Source: Catellatospora bangladeshensis
GTDB lineage: Bacteria; Actinomycetota; Actinomycetes; Mycobacteriales; Micromonosporaceae
Length of the DNA: 64,000 nucleotides
Direction: 5' to 3'
Assembly: GCF_016862575.1 (NCBI RefSeq)
Contig: NZ_BONF01000047.1
Span: forward strand, 1-64,000
The stretch's first letter is position 1; each line of letters begins with the position of its first letter. The position numbers and the translations under genes are program-made. Below are positions 36,399 through 45,105 of this stretch, piece after piece. Below the pieces are notes generated by a model. The model was not told the DNA's origin. It searched no databases and worked only from the letters and a program-made list of their open reading frames with translations.

Positions 36399-37418
36399 TC
36401 AGGGCCGCAGGTGGCGCACCCGCTCCCAGGCCGGATCCGTGCTGGTGCGGACCTTCGCCCGGCCCTCCCGCCACGATCCGGCGTGCTTCTCCAGGGGCTT
36501 GGCCGCGAAGCGGGTCGAGTCGCCGTAGATGTGCAGCGTACGGACGTTCTCCCCGGTCTCGTGCGCGATCAGCTCGGCACCGTCGAGCAGCGGGGCCAGG
36601 CTGTCCTCGAAGGCGCGCAGCGCGTCCAGCGAGTCCTGCTCCGGCAGGCCGTTGCCGGTCGCCCGGAACGGCAGCGTCACCCCGACGTGGGTGTCGTACG
36701 ACGGCCGGCGGGCGGGCTTGAGCGGCTGCTGGACCGTCGCGATGCGGGGCACGGCGGCCGTCTCCGGGGTGCCGAGCACCGCCCAGCTGTCCTCGTCGAA
36801 CTGACCGGCGAGCGCGGACACCGCCTCGGCCAGCGCCGTCCCGGGCAGCGCCCCGTCCAGTTCGGCGACGGTGGCGTCGATGGTGCCGATCCAGATCTCC
36901 ACCCCGTCCTCGCCGAGCAGCCAGGTGAGCGACAGGTACGCCAGGCGCAGGCGGTGCTGCTCGGGCATGGAGACGAAGGCCGGGTGGTACACCACGACGT
37001 CGTACTCGTGGCGCGGCTCGTCGAGCGCGAACCCGTAGCGCAGCTCGGCGAGCTGGAGCCGCACCCCGTCCGCCTCGAACGCCCCGTCGAGCATCTCCGG
37101 CTCGGCCTGGCGGGCGCCGTGATACTCCCAGGTGGCGTCGGGTGCGGGCGCGGCCAGCTGCCAGCGGTGCGCGATCGCGCGCAGCGCCGGGTCGCCGGCC
37201 GCGCTGACGATGAACGCGTGCTGCGCGGTGCGGCCCTTGCTGAACTCCCACTCCAGGTCGCTGTGGATGGCGTCCACCCGCTTGGACACCTCGCGGACCA
37301 GGTCGTGGTCGACCTCCTTCGCCGCGAACGCGGCCTCGGCGCGGGCACGCAACCCCGGCCAGGCGGCCCAGAAGTCCCTGATGCCGGAGGACGGGTCACG
37401 ACGGCGCGAGAAGATCAT
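36399..37418 (-). CDS. Conserved hypothetical protein, possible DUF695-like C-terminus
   Basis: This 339-residue soluble protein has no signal peptide or membrane helix. The first half contains RTAQHAFIVSAAGDPALRAIAHRWQ and a YDVVVYHPAF segment. The second half (THVGVTLPFRATGNGLPEQD) resembles DUF695-type domains, with low certainty. I recognise no catalytic residues. A TAAGCT box eight bases upstream suggests a leaderless transcript. Confidence 0.7.
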   Translation of the reverse strand: MIFSRRRDPSSGIRDFWAAWPGLRARAEAAFAAKEVDHDLVREVSKRVDAIHSDLEWEFSKGRTAQHAFIVSAAGDPALRAIAHRWQLAAPAPDATWEYHGARQAEPEMLDGAFEADGVRLQLAELRYGFALDEPRHEYDVVVYHPAFVSMPEQHRLRLAYLSLTWLLGEDGVEIWIGTIDATVAELDGALPGTALAEAVSALAGQFDEDSWAVLGTPETAAVPRIATVQQPLKPARRPSYDTHVGVTLPFRATGNGLPEQDSLDALRAFEDSLAPLLDGAELIAHETGENVRTLHIYGDSTRFAAKPLEKHAGSWREGRAKVRTSTDPAWERVRHLRP

Positions 37419-37426
37419 GGCGAGGG

Positions 37427-37432
37427 AGCTTA
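37427..37432 (-). promoter_or_regulatory. -10 box of a leaderless transcript
   Basis: On the minus strand TAAGCT ends 8 nt before the ATG at 37418, and no ribosome site is present. Confidence 0.4.
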
Positions 37433-37498
37433 CGGGCTCGGCTGCCCCCGCGGAAGGCCAGGCCGGACATTGTCGGACCGGCGTGTGATGCTGGGGCG

Positions 37499-37801
37499 GT
37501 GATCGTGGACTTCGAGGCCGAGCTGTGGCTGTGGGATGCCCGCCGCGACGAGAGCTGGACGTTCGTCAGCCTGCCCGCCGAGGCGTCCGAGGACGTCCGC
37601 GAGCTGGCCACCGGGCCGCGCCGTGGCTTCGGCGCGGTGCGGGTGAAGGTCACCATCGGCACCAGCACCTGGGCCACCTCGATCTTCCCGGACAGCGGGA
37701 GCGGCTGCTACGTGCTGCCGGTCAAGCGGGCCGTACGCAAGGCGCAGCGCCTCGACGTGGGCGACACCGCCGCGGTGCGGGTCGAACTCGTCGACCTCTG
37801 A
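37499..37801 (+). CDS. DUF1905-family small protein
   Basis: This 100-residue beta-rich protein matches the DUF1905 pattern: DFEAELWLWDARRDESWTFVSLP, FGAVRVKVTIGTSTWATSIFP, then a final VGDTAAVRVELVDL. The function of the family is not established. It is divergent from the gene at 36399-37418 and starts with GTG. Confidence 0.82.
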   Translation: MIVDFEAELWLWDARRDESWTFVSLPAEASEDVRELATGPRRGFGAVRVKVTIGTSTWATSIFPDSGSGCYVLPVKRAVRKAQRLDVGDTAAVRVELVDL

Positions 37802-37817
37802 GACCGCCCGGCGCGGT

Positions 37818-38189
37818 TCAGTAGATCCGCACCAGGGTGAGCCCGACGAAATAGGCGGCGCCCGGACAGAGCAGCAGGCCAGCGACCCAGCCGGTGAGCA
37901 CGCCCAGCCCGATCCCGCCGTTGCGGCGCACCGCACCGGCGATGCCGTACCCGAGTGCGACGGTCGCCAGCACGGCCTGCCCGGAGATCAGCGCAGGGAG
38001 ATACACGTCGAGTGGCGCGGGGTGCTCGCCGAAGCCGCCATCGACCGCCTCTTTCGGGTAGAGCAGGGCGAGCGGCCATGCCACCAGGATCGTCGCCAGG
38101 TGCGCGCCGAGCGCCAGTGCGATCCCGGCGCGGAGGCGGCGGCTGCGCGGTCCGGCTTCAGGCGGCGCCGGCGTTCGGCCGTGGTCCAT
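37818..38189 (-). CDS. Small membrane protein of unknown function
   Basis: This 123-residue protein has three predicted helices (about 20-43, 63-87, 95-120) separated by short loops. There is no recognisable motif. AGGAG lies eight bases before the ATG. It converges on the DUF1905 gene. Confidence 0.7.
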   Translation of the reverse strand: MDHGRTPAPPEAGPRSRRLRAGIALALGAHLATILVAWPLALLYPKEAVDGGFGEHPAPLDVYLPALISGQAVLATVALGYGIAGAVRRNGGIGLGVLTGWVAGLLLCPGAAYFVGLTLVRIY

Positions 38190-38276
38190 TCACATGTCTC
38201 CTAGGCGTGGGTGCGATCAGCGTAGGGCGGTCGCGCCGGTGGGGCCATGGCCGTGCGGGGGACCGCGGCCGGTGGT

Positions 38277-38282
38277 TAGGGT
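38277..38282 (+). promoter_or_regulatory. -10 box of a leaderless transcript
   Basis: TAGGGT ends 6 nt before the ATG at 38289, with no ribosome site between. Confidence 0.5.
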
Positions 38283-38288
38283 CGGCGG

Positions 38289-38720
38289 ATGGGTTTCTGG
38301 GAGATCGGCGCGCCGGGCGTGCTGCGGCTGCCGTCGGGGCGGTTGGTGCGCGGGCGCGGCCTGAGCCGGCCGCTGCCGGACGGGCCGCTGCCCGAGTACG
38401 GCGTCTACCTGCTCGGGCACGAGCCGCCGGGCACCGCCTGGGACGCGCGATGGGTGCGCTGGCCCGACTTCCGGCTGCCCGCCGACCCGGCCGCGCTGCC
38501 CGAGGTGCTGGCCGAGGCCCTGCGCCGGGCAGAAGGGAAGCGGGTCGAGTTCGCCTGTGCCGGTGGGCGCGGCCGGACCGGCACCGCGCTGGCCTGCCTG
38601 GCCGTGCTCGACGGGGTGCCCGCGGCCGAGGCGGTCGGCTGGGTGCGGGCCCATTACGACCGCCGGGCCGTGGAGACGCCGTGGCAGCGGCGCTTCGTCG
38701 AGCGGTTCGGAGCCGCCTGA
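38289..38720 (+). CDS. Small protein tyrosine/dual-specificity phosphatase
   Basis: This 143-residue protein has a PTP-type CX5R loop (C90-A-G-G-R-G-R96-T-G) with catalytic Cys90 and phosphate-binding Arg96. A WPD-loop-like WPDF supplies general acid Asp60 about 30 residues earlier, as in classical PTPs. It is short for the family but carries both key elements. The substrate could be a phosphoprotein or phosphoinositide. The transcript is probably leaderless. Confidence 0.85.
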   Translation: MGFWEIGAPGVLRLPSGRLVRGRGLSRPLPDGPLPEYGVYLLGHEPPGTAWDARWVRWPDFRLPADPAALPEVLAEALRRAEGKRVEFACAGGRGRTGTALACLAVLDGVPAAEAVGWVRAHYDRRAVETPWQRRFVERFGAA

Positions 38721-38798
38721 ACAGGGGTGTCGCCGGGCGGTGCCGGGCAGTACATTGCACGGCATTCGATCAACCTCGTATCGATTGAGGACACCCCC

Positions 38799-39296
38799 AT
38801 GAGCGCCAACCTGCCCCTGCGCGAGCGCCGGATCGACGTCTTCTTCGCGGTCGTGTTCAGCGCGTTCACGATCACCTCGCTGATCGCCGACCTGATGCCG
38901 ACCCTCGGCTTCGACTTCAGCGAGCCGTCGGACAACTTCATCCTCAACGCCAATCACTGGTACGCCCACGACACCGACCCGCTGTTCATGGACCCGCCGG
39001 TGTGGATGCGCATCGTGACCGGCCTGTCCGCGCTGGTCTACATGCCGTTCTACGTGGTGCTGGTATACGCGCTGCTGCGCGGCCGCAACTGGATCCAGCT
39101 CCCGGCGGTGATCTACGCGACGATGATCTCGACGATCACCGGGATCATCGTGTTCGGGGTGGAGTTCTTCGGCGAGCCGCAGTGGCAGACCCCGAACCCG
39201 GCCAAGTTCCTCGCCTTCAACCTGCCGTACGTGCTGCTCCCGCTGCTGCTCCTGGTGCGTATGCGCAAGCCGGAGCCGTTCACCCGCCGGTTCTGA
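38799..39296 (+). CDS. EXPERA-domain membrane protein, TMEM97/sigma-2-receptor-like
   Basis: This 165-residue protein has four predicted helices (about 13-33, 70-92, 99-120, 137-157). It follows the eukaryotic EXPERA (EBP/TM6SF2/TMEM97) pattern closely: RRIDVFF start, WYAxxxDPL, PPVWMR, a RGRNWIQLPAVIYATM segment and a terminal PYVLLPLLLL helix. Asp31 in helix 1 and Asp65 before PPVW match in position the two acidic ligand-pocket residues of TMEM97 as I recall them (Asp29 and Glu73). Sterol-like ligand binding is plausible but unproven. The start was chosen for TGAGG eight bases upstream. Confidence 0.75.
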   Translation: MSANLPLRERRIDVFFAVVFSAFTITSLIADLMPTLGFDFSEPSDNFILNANHWYAHDTDPLFMDPPVWMRIVTGLSALVYMPFYVVLVYALLRGRNWIQLPAVIYATMISTITGIIVFGVEFFGEPQWQTPNPAKFLAFNLPYVLLPLLLLVRMRKPEPFTRRF

Positions 39297-39385
39297 GAGA
39301 CTGGTGGCGGCGCGGCCGGCATGCGCTCGGCGGCGTCCCGGCATACGGTGAGGGCATCGATCTGATCCGATCCGGGAGGGAACCT

Positions 39386-41203
39386 GTGAGACCGCGTCAC
39401 CACCGTGCGCTCGCCCTGCTCGCCGCCACCGCCCTGGCCTCGACGGTCCTCACCGCACCGGCGTACGCCGGATCGCCCTCGCCGCCGCCGTCGGCCCCGC
39501 CCAAGCAGCCGACCGCCGTCGGGTACGGCGGGGCGGTGGCCACCGTGGACGCCGACGCCACCGCGGCCGGCCTGGAAGTGCTGCGCAAGGGCGGCAACGC
39601 GGTCGACGCCGCGATCGCCGCGGCCGCCACGCTCGGGGTCACCGAGCCGTTCTCGGCGGGCATCGGCGGCGGCGGGTTCTTCGTCTACTACAGCGCCCGC
39701 GACCGGCGTGTGTACACCATCGACGGCCGCGAGACCGCGCCGATGACGATGACCGAGACCGCGTTCGTGGACCCGGCCACCGGGCTGCCGTTCGCGTTCC
39801 CGGAGGCGCGGGTCAGCGGCATCTCCGCGGGCGTGCCCGGCACCCTGGCCACCTGGGAGAAGGCGCTGCGCAGCTGGGGCACCACCGACCTGGCCGACGC
39901 GCTGCGCCCGGCGGCGAAGGTCGCCGACAAGGGCTTCCTGGTCGACAACACGTTCCGCACCCAGATCAGCGACAACGCGGCCGCGTTCGGGCAGTTCTCG
40001 TCCACGGCGGAGCTTTACCTGCCTGGCGGGCAGCCGCCCGCGGCCGGTTCGGTGTTCCGCAACCCGGACCTCGCCGACACCTACCGGCTGATCGCCCGCC
40101 ACGGCACCGGCGTGTTCTACCGGGGCGCGGTGGCCCGCGACATCGTGGACACCGTGCAGCACCCGCCGGTGGCCGACGTGCCCGTCGGCACCTGGGCCTA
40201 CCCGATCCGCCCCGGCACCATGGCGCTGTCCGACCTGGCGGCGTACCGGGTGCGCACGCCCGAGCCGACGCGGATCCGCTACCGCGGCTACGAGGTGTAC
40301 GGCATGCCGACCCCGTCCAGCGGCGGGCAGGCCGTCGGGGAGGCGCTCAACATCCTGGAGCAGACCGACCTGAGCGCGCTGTCGCACACCGAGGCGCTGC
40401 ACCACTACCTGGAGTCGAGCGCGCTCGCGTTCGCCGACCGCAACCGCTACGTCGGCGACCAGACGCCCCGGGCGCTGCTGGACGAGCTGCTGTCGGACGG
40501 GTTCGCCAAGGAGCGGGCGTGCCAGATCAACCCGGCGCAGGCGCTGGTCAAGCCGGTCGCGCCGGGTCAGCCCGACGGGACCTACACCGGCTGCGGCACG
40601 GTCGCGCCGGGCGCCGCCGTGCTGGAGGGCCAGTCGACGACCAACCTGACCGTGGCCGACCGCTGGGGCAACGTCGTCGAGTACACGCTGACCATCGAGC
40701 AGACCGGCGGCAACGGCATGGTGGTGCCGGGCCGCGGCTTCCTGCTCAACAACGAGATGACCGACTTCAACTTCACCCCGACGCAGGGCACCGCCCCGGA
40801 CCCGAACCTGCCCGCTCCGGGCAAGCGGCCGCGCAGCTCGATGGCGCCGACGATCGTCCTGAAGGACGGTAAGCCGTTCCTGGCCGTGGGCACGCCCGGC
40901 GGCTCGACGATCATCACGACGGTGCTGCAGATCCTGGTGAACCGCCTGGACCTGGGCATGACCCTGCCGGAGGCGGTGGCCGCCGCGCGGGCGACGCAGC
41001 GCAACTCGGCTTCGGTGCTGGCCGAGGCGGAGTTCGCCCCGGACATCCCCGGGCTGACCGCGCTGGGTCACGTGTTCGGGCCCAGCCCGGAGATCGGGGC
41101 CGCGACCGGCATCGAGTTCCTCGGCCACGGCAGGCTGCTCGCGGCCGCCGAGCCGGTACGCCGGGGCGGCGGCGCCGCCGGAGTCGTGTGGCCGACGCCC
41201 TGA
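39386..41203 (+). CDS. ggt: Gamma-glutamyltransferase
   Basis: This 605-residue exported enzyme cleaves or transfers the gamma-glutamyl group of glutathione and related peptides. A Sec signal peptide ends AYA near residue 28. The N-terminal subunit has GGNAVDAAIAAAATLGVTEPFSAGIGGGGFF-type sequence and the substrate Arg in DGRETAP. The autocleavage nucleophile is Thr418 (STTNLT), followed by LLNNEMTDF and the GTPGGSTI segment. Length and motifs fit a complete enzyme. The GTG start has GGGAGGG five bases upstream. Confidence 0.93.
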   Translation: MRPRHHRALALLAATALASTVLTAPAYAGSPSPPPSAPPKQPTAVGYGGAVATVDADATAAGLEVLRKGGNAVDAAIAAAATLGVTEPFSAGIGGGGFFVYYSARDRRVYTIDGRETAPMTMTETAFVDPATGLPFAFPEARVSGISAGVPGTLATWEKALRSWGTTDLADALRPAAKVADKGFLVDNTFRTQISDNAAAFGQFSSTAELYLPGGQPPAAGSVFRNPDLADTYRLIARHGTGVFYRGAVARDIVDTVQHPPVADVPVGTWAYPIRPGTMALSDLAAYRVRTPEPTRIRYRGYEVYGMPTPSSGGQAVGEALNILEQTDLSALSHTEALHHYLESSALAFADRNRYVGDQTPRALLDELLSDGFAKERACQINPAQALVKPVAPGQPDGTYTGCGTVAPGAAVLEGQSTTNLTVADRWGNVVEYTLTIEQTGGNGMVVPGRGFLLNNEMTDFNFTPTQGTAPDPNLPAPGKRPRSSMAPTIVLKDGKPFLAVGTPGGSTIITTVLQILVNRLDLGMTLPEAVAAARATQRNSASVLAEAEFAPDIPGLTALGHVFGPSPEIGAATGIEFLGHGRLLAAAEPVRRGGGAAGVVWPTP

Positions 41204-41214
41204 CCGTGTCGTGA

Positions 41215-41261
41215 CCGGAGCGCCGTTCCCGCACCCCCGTGCTGCGGGAACGGCGCTCCGG
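41215..41261. terminator. Bidirectional hairpin terminator
   Basis: Perfect 19-bp arms (41215-41233 and 41243-41261) enclose a 9-nt loop between the convergent gamma-glutamyltransferase and hydrolase genes. Confidence 0.88.
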
Positions 41262-41269
41262 CCGTGCCG

Positions 41270-41956
41270 TCAGGCGCCGGTGGCGGCTGCGGCGATCAGG
41301 CGGGCCAGCTCGTCCGGCCGGCTGAACATGGGCCAGTGCCCGGAGTCGATGTCGGCGAAGTCGACGTGCTTGGCACGAGCGAGTTCGGGCAGGTCACCGG
41401 CGGCGATCCACTCTCGGGCCTGGTCGGGGGTGAACTCGGGGCAGATCATCAGGACCGGCACGTCGTAGCGCCGCTCGTCGGTCAGCCGTACCACGCCGGT
41501 GGCCACCTCGCCTGGGACGTCGACCATGGTGCTCGCGATGGCGGCCAGGGCCTGCTCGTCCAGGTCGGCGGTGTCCGCGCCCGCGAACGGGCCCCAGCCG
41601 GGGAACGGCATGACCCCGTTCTCCACCTCGAAGAAGGCGGCGTAGGGCTGCCCGTCGGCGTTGGGGAAGCCGCCGATGAGCGCGACCTTGGCGACCCGCT
41701 CGGGGCGGGCGTCGGCGGCCAGCCAGGCCAGGGTGCAGGCGGCCGAGTGGCCGACGACCATGGGGTTGCCGTCGGCCGCGTCGACGGCGGCGAGCACCGC
41801 CGCGACCTGGTCGTCGAGGGTGGCGTCAGTCGCGCCGTCGCCCTGGCCGGGCAGCGTGATGGGCACGGGCCGGTGGCCGAGGTCCGCCAGCGCGGGCGCG
41901 ACGCCGTCCCAGGCGGAGCCGTCCAGCCACAGGCCGGCGATGAGCAGGATGTCCAC
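41270..41956 (-). CDS. Alpha/beta hydrolase
   Basis: This 228-residue enzyme of the esterase/RsbQ-like group has the oxyanion segment IAGLWLDGSAWD, nucleophile GHS71AAC and catalytic His207 (SGHWPMFSRP). It has no signal peptide. The GTG start has GAAAGG about eight bases upstream. A WYL regulator is encoded divergently 149 nt away and may control it. Confidence 0.88.
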   Translation of the reverse strand: MDILLIAGLWLDGSAWDGVAPALADLGHRPVPITLPGQGDGATDATLDDQVAAVLAAVDAADGNPMVVGHSAACTLAWLAADARPERVAKVALIGGFPNADGQPYAAFFEVENGVMPFPGWGPFAGADTADLDEQALAAIASTMVDVPGEVATGVVRLTDERRYDVPVLMICPEFTPDQAREWIAAGDLPELARAKHVDFADIDSGHWPMFSRPDELARLIAAAATGA

Positions 41957-42092
41957 GTCGGTTGCCTTTCTCCAGTGCGTTCAGATCACGTTCGGCGGCG
42001 ACGGGCGAGGTCCCGGCCCCTTGAACGCGGTCACGAGCACCAACCTAGGCCCAATTCCGGACGATCGGCTTCCGGTACGCGAGGAGGTTGCC

Positions 42093-42098
42093 TAGTCT
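42093..42098 (+). promoter_or_regulatory. -10 box that favours the GTG start at 42106
   Basis: TAGTCT ends 7 nt before GTG 42106. A GAGGAG run lies upstream, but it is too close to the TTG at 42088 to serve it, so the leaderless GTG is preferred. Confidence 0.45.
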
Positions 42099-42105
42099 TC
42101 GGAAC

Positions 42106-43074
42106 GTGTCGACCGAGACGAGCCCGACCGCGCGCGCCCTGCTCACGCTGGAGGTGCTGCAGACCCGGCCCGGCACGACCGCCACTGAACTGGCCGAACG
42201 CCTCGGCGTGACCGAGCGGGCCGCGCGCCGCTACGTCGGCATCCTGCGCGAGGCGGGCATTCCGGTCGAGTCGGCCCGCGGCCCGCACGGCGGTTATCGG
42301 CTGCGGCGCGGGGCACGGCTGCCCCCGGTGGTGTTCACCCAGGCCGAGGCGCTGGGACTGGTCATGGCGGTGCTCGACGGACATCCGGCGGCGGCCGACG
42401 CCGACGACCCGGTCGGCGCGGCGCTCGGCAAGGTGATCCAGGCGCTGCCGGAGGGGATCGGCCGCCAGGCGGCGGTGCTGCGCGAGCACGCGGCCGCCAC
42501 CCCGGACCGGTATCCGGCCCGGCCCGAGCCCGCCACGACCAGCGCGCTCGTGGCCGCGTCGGCCGCGCGGCGGCGGGTGAGCGTGACCTACCGCAGCGAG
42601 AGCGGCCGGGAGTGGGACGCCGACGTGGACCCGTGGGCGGTGGTGGTCCGGCACGGGCGGTGGTACCTGCTGTGCCGTTCGCATCGCGCGGACGCGGTGC
42701 GCACCTACCGCATCGACCGGATCCGCGCCGTGCGGCAGACCGGCGGCCTGTTCGTGCCGCCGGACGATCTGGACCCGGTCGCCGCGCTGGAGGACAACCT
42801 CGGCGTCGGCTGGGAGTTCGCCGTCCGGGTGCGCTTCGATGCGCCGACGGACCAGGTGGCGCGGTGGATCCGGCCGCCCATGGGACGGCTCGAACCGGAC
42901 GGGGACGGGTGCGTGCTCGTCGGCAGCACCAGCAACCCCGCGATGTACGCGCAGGAGTGGCTGGCGACGGTGCCCCTGCCGTTCCGTGTCGAGCAGGGCC
43001 CGGAGCTGCGCGCGGCGGTCGCCGAGGTCGCGGCCCGGTTCGCCGCCGCCCTGCGCCCGCCGGAGGACGCCTGA
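42106..43074 (+). CDS. HTH-WYL transcriptional regulator
   Basis: This 322-residue protein has an N-terminal HTH_11/DeoR-type winged helix (about 8-62, TATELAERLGVTERAARRYVGIL) and a WYL domain (about 145-215) with GRWYLLCRSHRADAVRTYRID, followed by a C-terminal WCX-like extension. WYL proteins respond to ligands or nucleic acids. It is divergent from the hydrolase gene at 41270-41956. Confidence 0.88.
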   Translation: MSTETSPTARALLTLEVLQTRPGTTATELAERLGVTERAARRYVGILREAGIPVESARGPHGGYRLRRGARLPPVVFTQAEALGLVMAVLDGHPAAADADDPVGAALGKVIQALPEGIGRQAAVLREHAAATPDRYPARPEPATTSALVAASAARRRVSVTYRSESGREWDADVDPWAVVVRHGRWYLLCRSHRADAVRTYRIDRIRAVRQTGGLFVPPDDLDPVAALEDNLGVGWEFAVRVRFDAPTDQVARWIRPPMGRLEPDGDGCVLVGSTSNPAMYAQEWLATVPLPFRVEQGPELRAAVAEVAARFAAALRPPEDA

Positions 43075-43163
43075 GCGGCGAGCAGGTCGGCGAAACCGCC
43101 GAGCCGGACCGGCGCCGGGCGAGATCATGACAACGTGACGGAACAGCCGATCGGGGACATGCC

Positions 43164-44573
43164 GTGGTGAGCCGGCCGAACACGGCCTCGCTGCCGCCGC
43201 GGCCCGGCCCGTCGCCGCGCGTGTCCATCCCGGTGCCGCACGTGTCGTTCCCGCTGCAGCGCTTCCTGGCCACCGAGGCCGGCGGCGGCCTGCTGCTGCT
43301 GATCGCCACCGTGCTGGCGCTGATCTGGGCGAACATCCCCGGCGGCGGGTACGAGGAGTTCTGGCACACCGAGGCGTCCGTGCGCGTCGGCGACCTGGCC
43401 ATCGACCTTGACCTGCGGCACTGGGTCAACGACCTGGCGATGGCGCTGTTCTTCCTCACCGTCGGGCTGGAGATCAGCCGTGAGGTCACCGTGGGGGAGC
43501 TGAGACGGCCGCGCACCGTGGTGGTGCCCGTGCTGGGCGCGATCGGCGGCCTGGTCCTGCCCGCGCTGATCTACGTGGCGTTCAACCCGTCCCCGCCCGC
43601 GCTGCACGGCTGGGGCGTGCCGATCTCCACGGACACCGCGTTCCTGGTCGGCGTGCTGGCGCTGTTCGGGCCGCGCTGTCCGGACCAGCTGCGGCTGTTC
43701 CTGCTGACCCTCGCGATCGCCGACGACATCGGGGCGATTCTCGTGCTCGCCGTGTTCTACACCGACTCGGTGTCGGTGCCCGCGCTGCTGGCGGCGTTCG
43801 TGCTCACGCTGGCGCTGGTGGCGCTGCGCTGGGCCCGGGTCTGGCAGCTGCAGCCGTACGTGGTGGTCGGCATGCTGCTGTGGGTGGCGGTGTTCGTCTC
43901 GGGCGTGCACGCGACGCTGGCCGGGGTGGTGGTCGGCCTGCTGGTGCCCGCCACGCCCGTCGAGCCGGAGCAGGTCGAGCGGCTGCGCTACTTCGGCCGG
44001 GCGGTGATCGAGCGCGCCGACGCGGTGCGGGCGCGGCTGGCCGCGGCGGCCGCGCGGGCCACCGTGCCGCCCAACGACCGGCTGCAGGACGCGCTGCACC
44101 CGGTGAGCGCGTTCCTGGTGATCCCGGTGTTCGGCCTGGCCAACGCGGGCGTGCGGCTGGACGCCGAGACGGTGAGCCGGGCGATGACCTCGCCGGTGAC
44201 CATCGGCATCGTGGTGGCGCTGGTGGTCGGCAAGTCCGTCGGCATCAGCATCGGCGCGGCGATCGGGCTGCGCACCGGCTGGGGCGAGCTGCCCGGCCGG
44301 GTGCGCTACGGCCACCTCCTCGGCGGCGCGCTGCTGGCCGGCATCGGCTTCACCATCTCGCTGTTCATCGCTGATCTGGCCTTCGACGACCCGCTGCTGC
44401 AGGCCGAGGCGAAGATCGGCGTGCTGGCGGGTTCGCTGCTGGCGGCGGTGCTCGGCTCGCTGGCGCTGCGCTGCCTCGGCGAGCGCCTGCCCCTGTGCAC
44501 CGTCGACGACGACGAGGCCATGCCCGAGCTGCCCACCGGCCCCTGGCGCGATCCCACGCTCAGCGAGCGCTGA
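43164..44573 (+). CDS. nhaA: Na+/H+ antiporter NhaA
   Basis: This 469-residue antiporter exchanges sodium for protons at the membrane. It has 11-12 helices with the NhaA hallmarks STDTAF (Asp157) and IADDIGA (Asp187-Asp188), which match E. coli Asp133 and Asp163-Asp164. The start could be either of two adjacent GTG codons (43164 or 43167). It ends two bases before the convergent DsbA-like gene. Confidence 0.93.
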   Translation: MVSRPNTASLPPRPGPSPRVSIPVPHVSFPLQRFLATEAGGGLLLLIATVLALIWANIPGGGYEEFWHTEASVRVGDLAIDLDLRHWVNDLAMALFFLTVGLEISREVTVGELRRPRTVVVPVLGAIGGLVLPALIYVAFNPSPPALHGWGVPISTDTAFLVGVLALFGPRCPDQLRLFLLTLAIADDIGAILVLAVFYTDSVSVPALLAAFVLTLALVALRWARVWQLQPYVVVGMLLWVAVFVSGVHATLAGVVVGLLVPATPVEPEQVERLRYFGRAVIERADAVRARLAAAAARATVPPNDRLQDALHPVSAFLVIPVFGLANAGVRLDAETVSRAMTSPVTIGIVVALVVGKSVGISIGAAIGLRTGWGELPGRVRYGHLLGGALLAGIGFTISLFIADLAFDDPLLQAEAKIGVLAGSLLAAVLGSLALRCLGERLPLCTVDDDEAMPELPTGPWRDPTLSER

Positions 44574-44575
44574 GG

Positions 44576-45079
44576 TCAGTGGTGCATCCCCAGCGCGCTG
44601 CGGAGCGCGGAGATCTCGACCTTGCCCTGGTAGAGCCGGCCGTCGGCGAAGAGGGTGGGGGTGCCGCGTACGCCCGCGGCCACGCCCGAGTTGTAGTCGG
44701 CGGCGATGGCGGGCTGGAAGGGCTGGGCGGACTCGCCGGTCACCGAGCCCACGCCCAGCATCGCGGCGTAGTTCTCCAGGTCCGGGTCGGTGAGCCGGCT
44801 CTGGTGGGCGAACAGCAGGTCGTGCATCTCCCAGAAGCGGTCACCGGCGGCCTCGGCGGCCAGCGCGGCGGTCAGCGCGAACGGGTGCACCGTGAACAGC
44901 GGGAAGTGCCGGTAGACCAGCCGCACCATACCGCCCGACTCGTCGATCAGCCGCCGCAGCACGGGCGCGGCGGCCCCGCAGTACGGGCACTCGAAGTCGC
45001 CGTACTCCACCAGCGTGATCGGGGCGTCGGCCTGGCCGTAGACGTGCCGGTCCAGGTCGACCGCGACGGTCTCGGTCAC
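44576..45079 (-). CDS. DsbA-family thiol:disulfide oxidoreductase
   Basis: This 167-residue thioredoxin-fold protein has the active site FEC31PYC34 and a cis-proline loop RGTPTLF near residue 140, both typical of the DsbA/thioredoxin_4 group. No signal peptide is seen, so it is probably cytoplasmic or part of a membrane complex. It converges almost directly on nhaA. A TAGTCT box six bases before the GTG suggests a leaderless transcript. Confidence 0.9.
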   Translation of the reverse strand: MTETVAVDLDRHVYGQADAPITLVEYGDFECPYCGAAAPVLRRLIDESGGMVRLVYRHFPLFTVHPFALTAALAAEAAGDRFWEMHDLLFAHQSRLTDPDLENYAAMLGVGSVTGESAQPFQPAIAADYNSGVAAGVRGTPTLFADGRLYQGKVEISALRSALGMHH

Positions 45080-45085
45080 CCTGCC

Positions 45086-45091
45086 AGACTA
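45086..45091 (-). promoter_or_regulatory. -10 box of a leaderless transcript
   Basis: On the minus strand TAGTCT ends 6 nt before the GTG at 45079. It is the same hexamer as the one before the WYL gene. Confidence 0.45.
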
Positions 45092-45105
45092 GATCGACTG
45101 GGCGG

